Shown here: positions 35,901-45,924 of the stretch, in pieces
Position numbering within the stretch: the stretch's first letter is position 1
Layout of the letters: every line of letters begins with the position of its first letter
Source: Ceratorhiza oryzae-sativae
Taxonomy: Eukaryota > Basidiomycota > Agaricomycetes > Cantharellales > Ceratobasidiaceae
Direction: 5' to 3'
DNA length: 64,000 bases
Assembly: GCA_030998015.1 (NCBI GenBank)
Contig: JARWMV010000033.1
Span: 1-64,000 of the forward strand
Position numbers and translations under genes: made by a program
The notes under the pieces: model-generated
The model's database searches: none
Seen by the model: only the letters and a program-made list of their open reading frames with translations
What the model was told of the DNA's origin: nothing

Positions 35901-37272
35901 CTACAAGCGCGACTCCAATGGCGAAATCATTCGTCACAAGGCCCGATTGGTTGGGAAGGGCTTCTCTCAACGCCCTGGAGTCGATTATGTTGAAATATCG
36001 TCACCTGTTGCCGCTGCCGACTCGCTCCGCACGCTTCTGAGTATTGTCGCCGCTCTAGACTTAGAGCTGCTCCAAATTGACATCAAAACAGCTTTCTTAC
36101 ATGCCGAACTCGAAGAGGAGATCTTCATGGAACAGCCGCCTGGCTTCTCCGAAGGCGCAATGTCTGTCTGGAAACTCAACAAGGCTATCTACGGCCTCAA
36201 ACAGGCAGCCCGAGCGTTCTATCTATGCCTGAAGGCTATTTTAGAGAATATAGGTTTTCATCGATGCAATACTGATCACTCGGTCTTCTGGCTACGCGAA
36301 GGCGATGAATTAGCGATTATTTTAGGACATGTGGACGATATGCTGCTCGCTGGAACGTCTACGGCTTTCCTGGAGAAAATCAAGTCGAAAATCGCTGAAT
36401 CACTCGAGATCGTCGACCTAGGCGAGGCCAAGATGTTTGTAGGCATCGAAATCGAGCGCGATCGAAGCGCAGGCACTCTCAAGATCTCACAGCGTCGTTA
36501 TATCAACGACATTCTTGCTTGCTTTGGCATGTCGGACTGCAAGACCTGCGATACGCCGATGGCAGAATCGCTTTATCTGCCCAAACTCAACTCTCCGTCG
36601 ATTGATCAAACGCTCTACCAGCAGCTCGTTGGTTCCTTGATGTATGCGATGATTTCTACTCGCGCTGATATCGCTTTCCCTACTGGTCTACTAGCGCAAC
36701 ATGCTGCGAATCCTGGCAAGGAACACTGGGATGCTGGAAAGCATGTTCTACGTTATCTCAAAGGCACATCCAAGCTTGGTATTGTATACCACCGATCTAG
36801 CGACTTGAAGCTACTAGGCTACGTCGATGCTGACTATGCTGGCGACAAAAACACTAGCCGCTCGACTACCGGCTGGGCATTCTTACTAGCTGGCGGAGTT
36901 ATTGCTTATTCATCTAGGAAGCAACCGACGATTTCCTTATCTAGTACCGAAGCTGAATACGTCGCTGATGCTAGTGCCGCCCGAGAACTTATTTGGATTC
37001 GACAATTTCTTTCTGAACTTGGTTTTTTACCTGAGGGCGCGACACCTTTACTCTCAGATAACCAATCGGCTATGGCACTTGCCAAGAACCCAATCAACCA
37101 CCAGACGACGAAGCACATACGTGTCAAGTATCATTTTATCCGAGAGGTGATCGCACTGAAGGAGCTCGACCTCCAATATGTCTCCACAGAGGACCAGGTC
37201 GCCGATGCACTTACCAAAGCACTTGGACGGGTCAAGTTTACTCGTTTTGTGTCTGGTATGGGGATGATTTGA
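32938..37272 (+). CDS. Copia gag-pol polyprotein
   Basis: One unbroken frame of 1444 residues in copia order. Gag includes a CCHC knuckle near 274-287 (CFNCGKLGHIKSQC). The protease has LLDSGASRHM near 360. An HHCC zinc motif begins at about 525 (WHRRFGHLN, later CAPCLQGK). The integrase core D-D-E is at about 590, 652 and 689 (SDLHGP, RTDGGGEYG, NGVAERA). Reverse transcriptase spans about 960-1200, with FDYKRDSNGE, KTAFLHAEL, a QPPGF motif and HVDDMLLAG at the active site near 1130 (the second residue pair D-D intact). RNase H has DADYAG, STEAEY and SDNQSA near 1297, 1337 and 1373, ending VADALTKAL. No frameshift separates gag from pol, so a single polyprotein is cleaved. Confidence 0.96.
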   Translation: MSPGATDNTKSESPADPVTVTKSTAMPAKEKKSYISKKSFDIPTLKSDGSNYRPWKYRQELVLCVRGLDEIAFGSEPQPKPPTGVDAKDAGKMEEYTLTLADWLERDQEAQAQIALTIEDEALGDIINAKTCHEAWTRIVERWEGKGVQSLSFLYQQLVTTKIEEDSSITTGVNGLRSIASKMKTLGEPVSDSMFAQILMNALPPSYAVVSTVLQTSNQLGTITSDMVVTAALAEEERRKQGVGLTAMFTSVAKGKNAAPSKSNDKPKKDRIKCFNCGKLGHIKSQCRGKGGGAEGQAPPHKRQAAKDKEKPKPSDSTPKPESAHIAVTSVAADNVPAMPTLYALPVVDEETAAHNWLLDSGASRHMTPQREWFSTYRNLVPPIPIRVGDGSKIDAIGIGCIHVTMRNRKGRDTDSFIDAALHVPDLNASLMSVTQLTNKNTNVLFQKGIGAVMISQNGQGDKVGWAKQSGQLYIVQAKVICTDPTAHTAIVENDCQNNESDLHAQEFVAYTATTVARADLPTWHRRFGHLNYEYVLDMARKGAVEGMDIVGSRSPPESKCAPCLQGKQTRAPFPSSESSTSEVLELLHSDLHGPLPVQALGGIHYFAVTIDNKSRKIFVHLLRNKSDYPGYFKQLKASVENLTGKTIKRLRTDGGGEYGLNAFEAFLSSAGIQHQKTEANSLASNGVAERAIRTLNDCQRAMRFDAQLPDKFWGYAVLHAAHLWNITPKRRLNGRTPNEIFSSTIPNVSGLRTFGCKAWARVPDSMRTKLQARSFECNYLGFAPNRKAHILLQCGTGRVFTSRDVVFDEGADNRQRVIIEDNDGSLDDDDDPKPDRMSPVRITVNPEKTPEGPSEPPEPEHIPEVPGEPPTEPSEGPDSEPEVEEIVALDPDTPIIRRSTRVRRPPERYGAPVGTMAQLAACDAEQALNAMLESPPETFQEAMRRPDANLWLEAMIEELKSIEQHQVWTLVDRPVGKNIVKCRWVFDYKRDSNGEIIRHKARLVGKGFSQRPGVDYVEISSPVAAADSLRTLLSIVAALDLELLQIDIKTAFLHAELEEEIFMEQPPGFSEGAMSVWKLNKAIYGLKQAARAFYLCLKAILENIGFHRCNTDHSVFWLREGDELAIILGHVDDMLLAGTSTAFLEKIKSKIAESLEIVDLGEAKMFVGIEIERDRSAGTLKISQRRYINDILACFGMSDCKTCDTPMAESLYLPKLNSPSIDQTLYQQLVGSLMYAMISTRADIAFPTGLLAQHAANPGKEHWDAGKHVLRYLKGTSKLGIVYHRSSDLKLLGYVDADYAGDKNTSRSTTGWAFLLAGGVIAYSSRKQPTISLSSTEAEYVADASAARELIWIRQFLSELGFLPEGATPLLSDNQSAMALAKNPINHQTTKHIRVKYHFIREVIALKELDLQYVSTEDQVADALTKALGRVKFTRFVSGMGMI

Positions 37273-37316
37273 TCGATTTCTTTTCCTTACATTTTACGCA
37301 CAAGATTGAGTGGGCG

Positions 37317-37597
37317 TGTTGGAATTACAATCATATGCGTACATGTATGCGATGTGTTTGTATTTGTTTGCTCTTTCTTGTATTTCATTCGCCCTCGTGG
37401 TAAATTTTCTCCCCTTAGTTCTCTACCTTCGTAGTTGAGCTAAGGTACAGTTTTTCTCTTATTTCTTTTATCTTTTTCTGTTGCTCATCGTACCTGTAGT
37501 TTGTTGTAACTAGGTACAGTCAATTGATAGTTCTCTACCTTCGTAGTTGAGCTAAGTTTGTTGTAACTAGCTCGCCCGGAAACCTCCCTGCGCAAGA
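37317..37597 (+). repeat. 3' LTR of the intact copia
   Basis: 281 bp and, by eye, identical to the 5' LTR. Followed by the GCTGT target duplication. Confidence 0.95.
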
Positions 37598-37904
37598 GCT
37601 GTCGCATAATAACTATACTAATCTATACTAATCAGCGAATTCTGTAAGCGAATTAGCCCTGGGGCAGTTAATGGTGCCATGAGATGCAATGAAGCCCCAT
37701 TATAGCGTAGGCTGGCTTCATTTGGGTTGATGAGATCATAAACTACCCCCTGAAATTCTTTTACCATATGACACCTAATCGCACCTAACAGTCTTTGAAG
37801 AGAGTAATATTGAAATTTTGGCAAAGAGTATCGGCTTCAAGTTATGACGATCAACAACGTAAACTAAGTTATTAGCGTGTGAACTACATCACACGATGCT
37901 CTAT

Positions 37905-39381
37905 TCAGGACACGACAAAGAACTGTCTCAGTGTCTCAATCGCCAAGGACCTGCTACCCGACCTAATCTCCATCCCATCCTCTTCAGTGAACCCGTCATC
38001 CAGCTCATAGAACTTCAAATAGCGGGCTAATACTATGTCATCAAATACTTCGTGGCCAGCCAGTCCCGAATAAAGAGTGGGTAGGTCTGGCGCCCCTGCC
38101 AACTATCCCACGGTTTAATAGGAGGTTAGTTATATTATCTTGGAACAGAACAAGACCCATACATCAAGGTATTCCCCCTTGTTGTTCATATTTGATGAAC
38201 GGGCCACGCACACGTTTGTTTGCTATGATAGAGTGTTGAAGTCAGTCCCTAAAGCACGAGAGTCGCAAGAGGTATTGTCCAGAAGAGATAACGTCACAAA
38301 CCCTGGCAGTGATATTATGGCTTGAAATCATAATCCGTTTGATATCCCCTAGCAAATCCTTGATCTCGCGATGAACGTCCTCACTCCTAACCCCAGAACC
38401 TGCCTGAATATCCTGGCGCATGGGTGGATCCACAGCATCGAGGCTAGCCTCAGGAATAGTACTTGGGCGCCCTGAGTCTTCTTCAGAACCAGCACCCAAG
38501 TTCGAGTGGCTCTGGGAGGAAATGCTAAACTCGGGCTGGTCGTCGCTAGTCTCAAGATTACAGGTGTTCGTGGACCTGGAGCCAACCGGCTCATTTGGTG
38601 CAGTGACTGCGGCTTGGGTAAAGGCTTGATATATGTACCGCTCTATTTATATAAGTTATTGATCCTTCGATCAGGATATTCTGTGCTTGCAAGGGGAGAG
38701 ACTCGCCAAATTGAATATCGAAGAAATGTTGGGAGAGATTCATGTTCAGATCCGCATCAAACATTGAAGGGACTGCCGGATCCCAGTGGATAAACGCTTA
38801 TTCCTGAGATCTATGAAGTGCTCACCAGATGCAAAGTTGTCCGAGAATCGCAGCGCGGCCCGAGCGCGTTTGACCTGGTCGTCGCTAGGTGATCCACTGA
38901 TAGACTCTAGTACCACCGGTATATGTGCAGGTAAAGCAGGCGGATCATAAGTCCTTGTCTGTGGATGGATATATTTAGAGTGGGAGCGCAAACATTCATG
39001 ATAAGTCAACCCCCCACTTACGGATGGAAAGATACTCTGCGGATAACGATCACGATGCCGTGCTATATCGAGCGCTTGTTTATTAATCGCAATTCACCAC
39101 GCGAGATTGAGAACTAACCCATTTGGAGATTAAATAAATGTTGCTCAAGCTTCATCGCCACGTCTGCATCGTAGAAGTTTGGCACTAGGAAGAACGCAGG
39201 TTATCATTCCCCGAGTAACACAAGTACACGTGTAGTTATTCATACCGTTAATCATATTCTCCATAGTCCGTATTATGGCATGAACTGCTTTCATATCCTC
39301 GTCAGTCGGAAGTCCCTCGATTACCCTCAGCTGAAACAGGTTCGCCAGGAATGGCGGAATATCAGGAGGAACTATGCTCAT
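37905..39381 (-). CDS. Tandem-family copy 8, probably functional, unknown function
   Basis: Start at 39381 (MSIVPPDIPPFLANLFQLRV). Module 1 (IEGLPTDEDMKAVHAIIRTM, then VPNFYDADVAMKLEQHLFNL), the 41 nt exon (ARHRDRYPQSIFPS), module 2 (PPALPAHIPVVLESISGSPS, then VPSMFDADLNMNLSQHFFDI) and a full linker ending EIKDLLGDIKRIMISSHNIT are open. Exon 7 as in its sisters would be out of frame, but an acceptor a few bases downstream keeps it open through VARSSNMNNKGEYLD. The last exon reads VLARYLKFYELDDGFTEEDG and stops at 37905. The donor after module 2 is GC (38706-38705). It stands upstream of the copia insertion, cut off from copies 1-7. Confidence 0.65.
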
Positions 39382-39829
39382 AATGTTATCAGATGAGATC
39401 CAGAAGTATTCTTATATGAAGGGCAAGAAACAATGGCAAAATCTCCCAGGGATCAGGGCGGTGGCAAGGCGTCACTGGATGAACATGTGACTTGCCACAT
39501 TTACTCTGCATCGCCACCTCTGCGTGACCAGACGTTTGTCTGGCATACATTGACACCTAAAGGCCACACTATCATATTTTGTCGTTCAGGTGATTCAATG
39601 GATTTCCGCCGCTCGCATTAACTAGCTGATGTACGCTTCTCAGGAGCAAATTCAATTCGATCAGAAGCCGTCCGTTAAGAGTATGTCAGTTATGGGCAGT
39701 CGGAAACACTCTCTTCAGAGTATACATTTCCACCGTTGGCCGTTTCGCAATTGTTTCACGGGCAACGTTCATCGAATCCCCGTCACTGTGCGGTATCCTA
39801 GCACCAATACACCAATATGACAACTTCAA

Positions 39830-40203
39830 GATATTTGACAGCACATCGTTCGACCGGCCGTGCGTTTTGGCAGCTCACGGCTCGGGCCATTTGGTTTGTA
39901 TCATCTCTCATTTCCGAAACACTCTCCCGGTGTGCCGTTGTGTCCTGGCTATCGAGAGTCGCACCAAGATCCAAGGTGGGTTGAGCATCCACACTCAAAA
40001 TCACAGGTGAAACTTCCGACTCGCTTCTCCAGTGTGAGACTCACACAAGTACGCGCGATGTATGCGCACGACTTAGCGACCTTCTCCAACGACCGAATAG
40101 CAGCATGCACCAGTTTCACCTGCTCATCGTTCGGCACTCCTTCAATCGGCTTGAGCTCAAGTGGCCCTGCGGGAAAAGGCGAGAGTCCAGGTGGGTGAAG
40201 CAT
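39830..40203 (-). pseudogene. Tandem-family copy 9, 5' fragment
   Basis: Exon 1 of the family is clear from 40203 (MLHPPGLSPFPAGPLELKPI, then EGVPNDEQVKLVHAAIRSL). It is not followed by exons 2-6. A degraded stretch resembling the linker helix (VSEMRDDTNQMARAVSCQNA) lies at about 39880. The left limit is approximate. This is the 5' boundary of the array. Confidence 0.6.
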
Positions 40204-40633
40204 GATTCTACTTGTTTGCGCTGGAGCAAAGGTGATCGTCGCAGAGGTGCACGTGAGTGTTTCCCGCGCACGCTTCTCGCCTCGGCTGATCAGCTCCGAC
40301 GCAATGCGCCCCTATCCGTCCAACTGGATCTGTGCTCAACGACCACAAGCCCTTGCCCCCTTGTCAACCACTAAAGATTGACCCCATCCGCAACCTCACA
40401 CATCCAGAAAAGGGTGATAATATACGATTCGCTCGCCCCCAGCGAACCAAACCACACCAATACACACGCGACCAAGAAAGCGAGCTACAAGACAGAATAA
40501 ACAACAAAAAAAAAAAGCCAAGGGTAAAATCAAGATCGTCGTCCAAAGACAACAATGTGATCATGTCTATCTATCAAATGTAAAGGTCCTAAGCCCGGCT
40601 CACGTCCATTTTTATCCCGAATGCATTCCATCC
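40204..40633. other. Spacer, no gene seen
   Basis: Contains an A run at about 40506-40517. It separates the array from the secreted-protein gene. Confidence 0.5.
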
Positions 40634-41957
40634 CTACGTATCGCACCAATCCCCGATATCCTGGATCGGATAGGTCGTGGATTGGTTCATCCTCCACGGA
40701 TTGAAATACGTGCTCGTGGCAAACTGAGCCCAGTCGCTGGTTCCGTTGACCGCGGTCTTTTGCAGGCCGCTCCCGGCATCGTCCCTGCTCACGGGCGCAT
40801 CCTCAAACGCCCACAGCTTCTTTTCTTCGAGCGTATCTTGGAGCGTCTCGGACAGCCCGTCGATACCTTCTTCGACCTTGCGACCGGTCAGAACAAACAG
40901 CAGCGTGGTCTTGGCGGCGGTTTCGGCCGTGGCGTTCATAAACGGTAGCATCGGCGTGACGCGCGTCCGGGAGATGGTGACGTTGGTCAGGCTCTGAGGT
41001 TTTCCGACGGCGGGGAGGAGCGAGGTGGGGAACGTATAGGTCGTAGTGTCGAGCGTGGTGATGTCGGTCAAGTTGCCCGAATAGGGGGCGAGGATCGCTC
41101 GCGTCGTCTCGTTTGCAGTCATTCTATCCAGGGTCGACGCTACGATTAGCCCTCTCTTTGCGATGACGGATGGCAACTGGGGGGCACGTACGGGTTGGGA
41201 TAGAGGTTGGTGGAGGTATACGTGACGGTCGTGACGTCTCCCGAGTTGGATCCCGGGTACGTCGTGTTGGGCAGGACGGTATAGACCGGGTTGTTTTGTG
41301 TATGAATAACTGTTATCGGTCGGACAGGTGTCAGCGAGGTGTCTCGAACGAAACGATAGGAACGAGCGATCGGCATATGACAAATCCGGGCTGATAGACG
41401 TGGATTTCAAGAAGCCAAGGCCAAGCGCATGCGCGAAGATGGGGGAACAACTGAACGCGTGTCGCCGGGCATGTTGAATGGGCGGGCCGCTGGGACTCAC
41501 CGGGATAGGTCTGGCCGTCCCAGGGGCTGTGGAACGTGGTCGCGAGCTGGTCCGATCCGACGGGGTAGTAGAGCAGCAACTCGCGCTGGAGCAGGTCGAT
41601 CTCTCCGGTCGTCGTAGGAACAGCCCGGGTCGTCGTGAGGCCTCGCACGCGGAAGAGCTGGAGCGGGAGAGCACCGGGCTGGTATGCGCTGTCGACAAGT
41701 ATGAGCCGGAGATGAACAGCGAGAAACAGGCAAGGACAACGTACAAGAGCGATCCATCCCATTCCGTCACGGTGTCCTGGGCCATGTCGAGATGATTGCC
41801 AGCCCGCACAATGTCCGAGAGCGTCTGTCAGACGCAGGATGAATGAGCGCTTGTTCACAACGTGACTGGGCACACTCACCAGGTTGACCGGGACAGCGGG
41901 CGCGGCATAGGCACCGACGACGAGCGCAACGGCAAGGGCAAGCACAGAGCGCATCAT
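40634..41957 (-). CDS. Secreted glycoprotein of unknown function
   Basis: Five exons (41880-41957, 41745-41824, 41501-41688, 41192-41309, 40634-41123) join in phase to 317 residues. The first 19 residues (MMRSVLALAVALVVGAYAA) form a typical signal peptide ending Ala-x-Ala. The mature part has several N-glycosylation sequons (in NTTY, NETT, NLTD, NVTI, NATA, NGTS and NQST) and is rich in Thr; I see no membrane segment after the signal. An Asp/Glu/Lys-rich helix (VEEGIDGLSETLQDTLEEKK) precedes the Trp-containing end. The third intron is long for this region (191 bp). Secretion is well supported; I do not recognise the family. Confidence 0.75.
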
Positions 41958-43101
41958 GGTGGACGAGCGAGCGACAAGGGGAGCCGAACAGACCGAAACC
42001 TAGATAAAACCAGGGTCAGCGTCGACCAGGGTCCCGCTCCTGAGACGTCATCGTCTACCTTGTCCAACGATGGCAACCGCTGCTCCGACGACGACAGCGA
42101 CGGGGGGTTCACTCGCTACGCTGGCCGCTGGCACTGAACGTTTTATTCGATGATCTTCCGGGATCACGTGGATCGCGTCTGGAACCCGACGCATGTGGGC
42201 TCCTTTCAGGGATGTCGAAGCGACCGCCCTGATCCATGCATGGTCGGCTGCTGCGGAGTTCTCATTGGCTAAGCGATGGGCGTCGCCGAGTATGCCGCGT
42301 TTGTTGGTCAACGTTGCCAATGTGTACAACCGAGTTTAAGATATGATAGAGGGGATAAGACAAATCATGGGTCCAGACGGCGCGGCGTCCGATGCCCCTC
42401 GGCGTTCTAGCTGGACCGGGCTGGCGAAAGTTTGTGTCACAAATAGCTCGGCGTCGGGGGATTTGATAATGAAAAACCAACAGTTGTAGACGGTCAGAAC
42501 ATTGCTAATTTGAATCAACTCTTATCGAAGTACAGGCGCAACAAGTGGCTTGCAGTAGCGCTTTTAGGCTGTTCTCGACTCCATTCTCGTAAATGCTTTC
42601 AATCTGTCCTTCGAAATTACCTTTTTCAATGAATGTGGAAACCGAGAGCGCGACATGGCTGAACACTAGAAGAAAGTCTTCAGCCTAAACGAAGCGCGAA
42701 ACGACAAGGCGCCAGTTTCCCAGAACAAACAATTGTGCTTACGATTGACGACTCGAGTTGTATCCGGGGAATAGAGCTACCGCTCCATCAGGATACGCGA
42801 TGGAGTGGGGTAAAAACAACGAGACTCGAGAAGCGGGTCCTACAGCGTCTAGCGCACCTTATCATCGAGTGCAAAAGGCGTGTTGTCCAGGTACTTTGGA
42901 ACTTTCGACAGGCCCAAATCAACGACACTCCTCTGGATATTTGATCCTAATACTTGTCCTTGGTCCACTCGTTGATCAGTATTTTCAGTGGGTATATATG
43001 CGTATCACACAGACCAAGGTGTTCACTAATGAAAGAAATTGAAACCAAACGCTTTGTCCCAACCGCACCCGTTTCAGCACTTCTCGCATTCAATTTCTTC
43101 C
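41958..43101. other. Intergenic, no gene seen
   Basis: Upstream region of the secreted-protein gene and downstream region of the first ammonium transporter; short ORFs only. Confidence 0.45.
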
Positions 43102-43346
43102 CTAATCCACTAGGTTATTTCTCCTCGGATGCGACATGACCACCAATTGATGAGAGTTCTATGTAATTGTGAACACGTCGGAAGCCCAGTAAAAAAAAAG
43201 CAAAAACGAATGTACTCACCATATCAGCAGAGTCGCCTTGCGTGGTAGTGCTGGACTGCGCGACAGAAGCTACAACAGTAGCAGCTAGGGCCGATTGCAG
43301 CTCTCGCACTTCTGGGTAACCTAGTTCCGGATCCAGATACACATAA

Positions 43347-45035
43347 TCATACGCGTATTCTCCCATTTCTTTGCTGTCCATCCCCGCAACTTCGGCTTCG
43401 GTCGTCGTACGAACGAAGCCGAAGTGCGGGAAAATAATCGAAAACGATGAGTATGAGTCCCTAGATCGTATATGTTCAACCCCGTGTCGCGGATGCTCCC
43501 AGGCACGCTGGACTCACGGTGGTTATCAGCGAGTAAACGAGGCATGCCATGGAGCCGGCCGCTTGATACGCTAGTTGGACTTGTGCCATGAATGGTGCTT
43601 CAATTCAGTTGAAACCAATCAAAACGATCAAGTTGAACCTACGGAAATGTCGGTCTAACCAGCCCCCTCGGATTGATGGGGAGCCATCTAATGAAGCATA
43701 CGACGCCTGAGCGAATATCCCCGTCAGTAGATTCCCCGCCACTCCGCCGATAGTGTGCGACGCAAAAATCTAAAGCGACTTGAGCACGTGCTCGCCCGGA
43801 AGAGCACGACCAATTCTCACATCAAGACTATCATCGTAATGAAACTTGAACTTGAGCCGTGTAGCCCAATGGCACGCTGAACCACCAACGACGCCAAACA
43901 CTAATGCGGCAGGGGTGCTAATATAACCAGCGGCTGGAGTGATCGCCACCAATCCCGAGATCACACCCGAACAAAACCCCACGACGGACCACCGCCGGTT
44001 GATATAATAGTCCCACAGCAGCCAAGTGATCCCACCCGAACACGCCGCCAGATGGGTGACCAGACACGCACGAGCCGCACGCAAACCGGCCGCAAACGCA
44101 GACCCGCCGTTGAACCCGAACCAACCGAACCAGAGAAGCGCGGTACCGAGCACGATATACGTCGGGTTGTGGGGTATGTATGCGAGACGCGGTGTTCCGT
44201 ATCCGTGCCGCCGACCGAGGTAGAGTGAAATCGCCAATGCGGCGCTTCCGGAGGTTATGTGTACTGGTGTGCCGCCCGCATAATCCAAATCACCCATCAC
44301 GCGAGTCCATCCCCGAGAGTTCCAAGTCCAACGTGCGGTTGGGTTATAGACGAGTGTGCTCCAGGCAAACACAAATAGCGTAACCGGACCGAGCCGAGCA
44401 CGCTCGGCAAATCCGCCTAGAGCCAGCACAGGGGTGAATGCGGCAAACATAAGCTTATATAAGCAGAATACTATCGCCGGGATTCGGAGACTGGCCATCG
44501 AGGGTTGATCTAAAACACCTTGAAGGGCAAAATGTTTTAGATCTCCGATGAACGGACTGGTGTTGTCAGAGTATGTGAGAGAGTAGCCCCAGAACCACCA
44601 TTGGAGAGATGCGACGGCTAGGGAAGTCATGCTAAAGTAGAGCATGCTCAACGCGTTCTTGCGACGCAACAATCCTGAATAGAAGAATCCGATACCGGGA
44701 ACCATGATCATCACCAGTGCTGTCGAACACAATACCCACGCAATATCGCCCATGTTGTAAACATAGGTCTTGCCCGTCTGAGCGTCATACCAGCTCAGGT
44801 CATTGGCTGGTTCGGATGTGGGATTTTTAACTTCAACCAAGGAGCATAGAGATACACTCACACTCGTTACACGTGCTGTTCCACATCGGTATATCCCGAC
44901 GCCCTTGTGAATTATCTTAACACTCGCTATACAAGATTGGATGGCAATGTCGTTCGAGGATGACAGTGTCCAGAGGGATGCGAGCGGAATCTGTGCTAAA
45001 CCTGTGAATAGGACGAGGTACTTGAGTCTAAACAT
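43347..45035 (-). CDS. Ammonium transporter (MEP/AMT), C-tail frameshifted
   Basis: Exons 43821-45035, 43643-43769, 43518-43597 and 43347-43460 give 511 residues of the AMT/MEP/Rh family: eleven membrane helices importing ammonium at the plasma membrane. Family marks are VPGIGFFYSGLLRRKNALSM, LWFGWFGFNGGSAF, and the two pore histidines in GGTPVHITSGSAALA and FASHTIGGVAGNLLTGIF. A signal-like N-terminus precedes the first helix. After LILIVFDYFPALRLR the frame shifts: CGAA is duplicated at 43410-43417, and the expected tail (TTTEAEVAGMDSKEMGEYAY) is found in the next frame, running on to about 43102. Read literally the protein ends at 43347 with a short foreign tail. The membrane core is whole; gating through the cytosolic tail would be lost. 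Confidence 0.88.
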
Positions 45036-45664
45036 ATGTCCTCGGAGTCGGACGTTTATGGGACGATGATGAAAACGGGGTGTACCTGAACGGGTTGATT
45101 GACGAGCGATCGGATAGCACTGATCCTCTTGCTCCTTATCTCATGCCAGTCACTCCGACATGGCTTATCCGTCGCGCAGCCAGCTTGAATCGATTCCCTA
45201 CGCCTCCACCGTCGTATCCAATGTGACCATGAATTACAATCAGTATGGCTATGAAAGACTTTTGTGCTGAGAAGCCACTTGCTGTCACAAAACCGGGCAA
45301 GTCAAAGTCACCCCATTTACTACCCGAACAGGAAAAGGTGAGGCTAACATGCCATGATCCAGGGCTAAGCCCCTTAAACTGACAGTAGCCAAGGCTCTTG
45401 TCCGCTTGGCTTTGACCTTGTGCGGGTCTGGAGTGGGCGACCGAGTAACTCGCCCGAGGCTGTCGTCATTAGGCTTGTCTCAGTGCACACACCACAGGGT
45501 CTCCGAGTTCATCAAAACCCCAACCGACGGTGGTTAACAACTGGCGTTCCAATCCAACTTGAAATATATCCCGCTTGAATAGCTTGGCATTTGCACACCG
45601 ATCATTCTTGACAAGGTTATCTGCTTCGATTAACAGCTGGGTTTTGGAATCCTGGCGTCGCACC

Positions 45665-45907
45665 TCACAAACAGCTGGCACACGGAATTTTCAGAGGTGA
45701 ATCCCCAGTAACATTTGAGGCGCAGGCATTAGCTCGAGCGGATCCGAGAGTGAACAACGCGAGTCCTCCCATAATGCCTAAAAGAAAGCCCATGATGAGG
45801 AGAGCCCAAGAAACGCGATCCAGGGTTTGAAATGTGTATGATGAGTCAGAGATCATCCTCCAGCGCTCAAGGCACATATTCCGAGTAACCGTTGGTATTC
45901 GAGACAT
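45665..45907 (-). CDS. Small putative membrane protein ORF
   Basis: 80 codons with one strong hydrophobic helix, WALLIMGFLLGIMGGLALF, near residues 34-52. It lies 18 bp after the stop of the hydrolase gene on the same strand, so it could be a separate small gene or a misread 3' exon. A second open frame at 45469-45681 follows it. No family recognised. Confidence 0.3.
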   Translation of the reverse strand: MSRIPTVTRNMCLERWRMISDSSYTFQTLDRVSWALLIMGFLLGIMGGLALFTLGSARANACASNVTGDSPLKIPCASCL

Positions 45908-45924
45908 TCAGAAGTAATAACGGT

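Larger units (their letters stand above)
32653..37597 (+). mobile_element. Full-length Ty1/copia retrotransposon, probably young
   Basis: The element is 4945 bp: two 281 bp LTRs (32653-32933 and 37317-37597), a tRNA-type primer site, one gag-pol frame and a purine tract before the 3' LTR (GATTGAGTGGGCG). A perfect 5 bp duplication GCTGT flanks it (32648-32652 and 37598-37602). Read side by side the LTRs show no difference, and the coding frame is unbroken, so insertion looks recent and autonomy is plausible. It split the spacer between tandem copies 7 and 8. Confidence 0.95.

Noticed and set aside
34019..36482. Minus-strand ORFs inside the intact copia
   Set aside because: Antisense shadows of the gag-pol frame with no independent signals.
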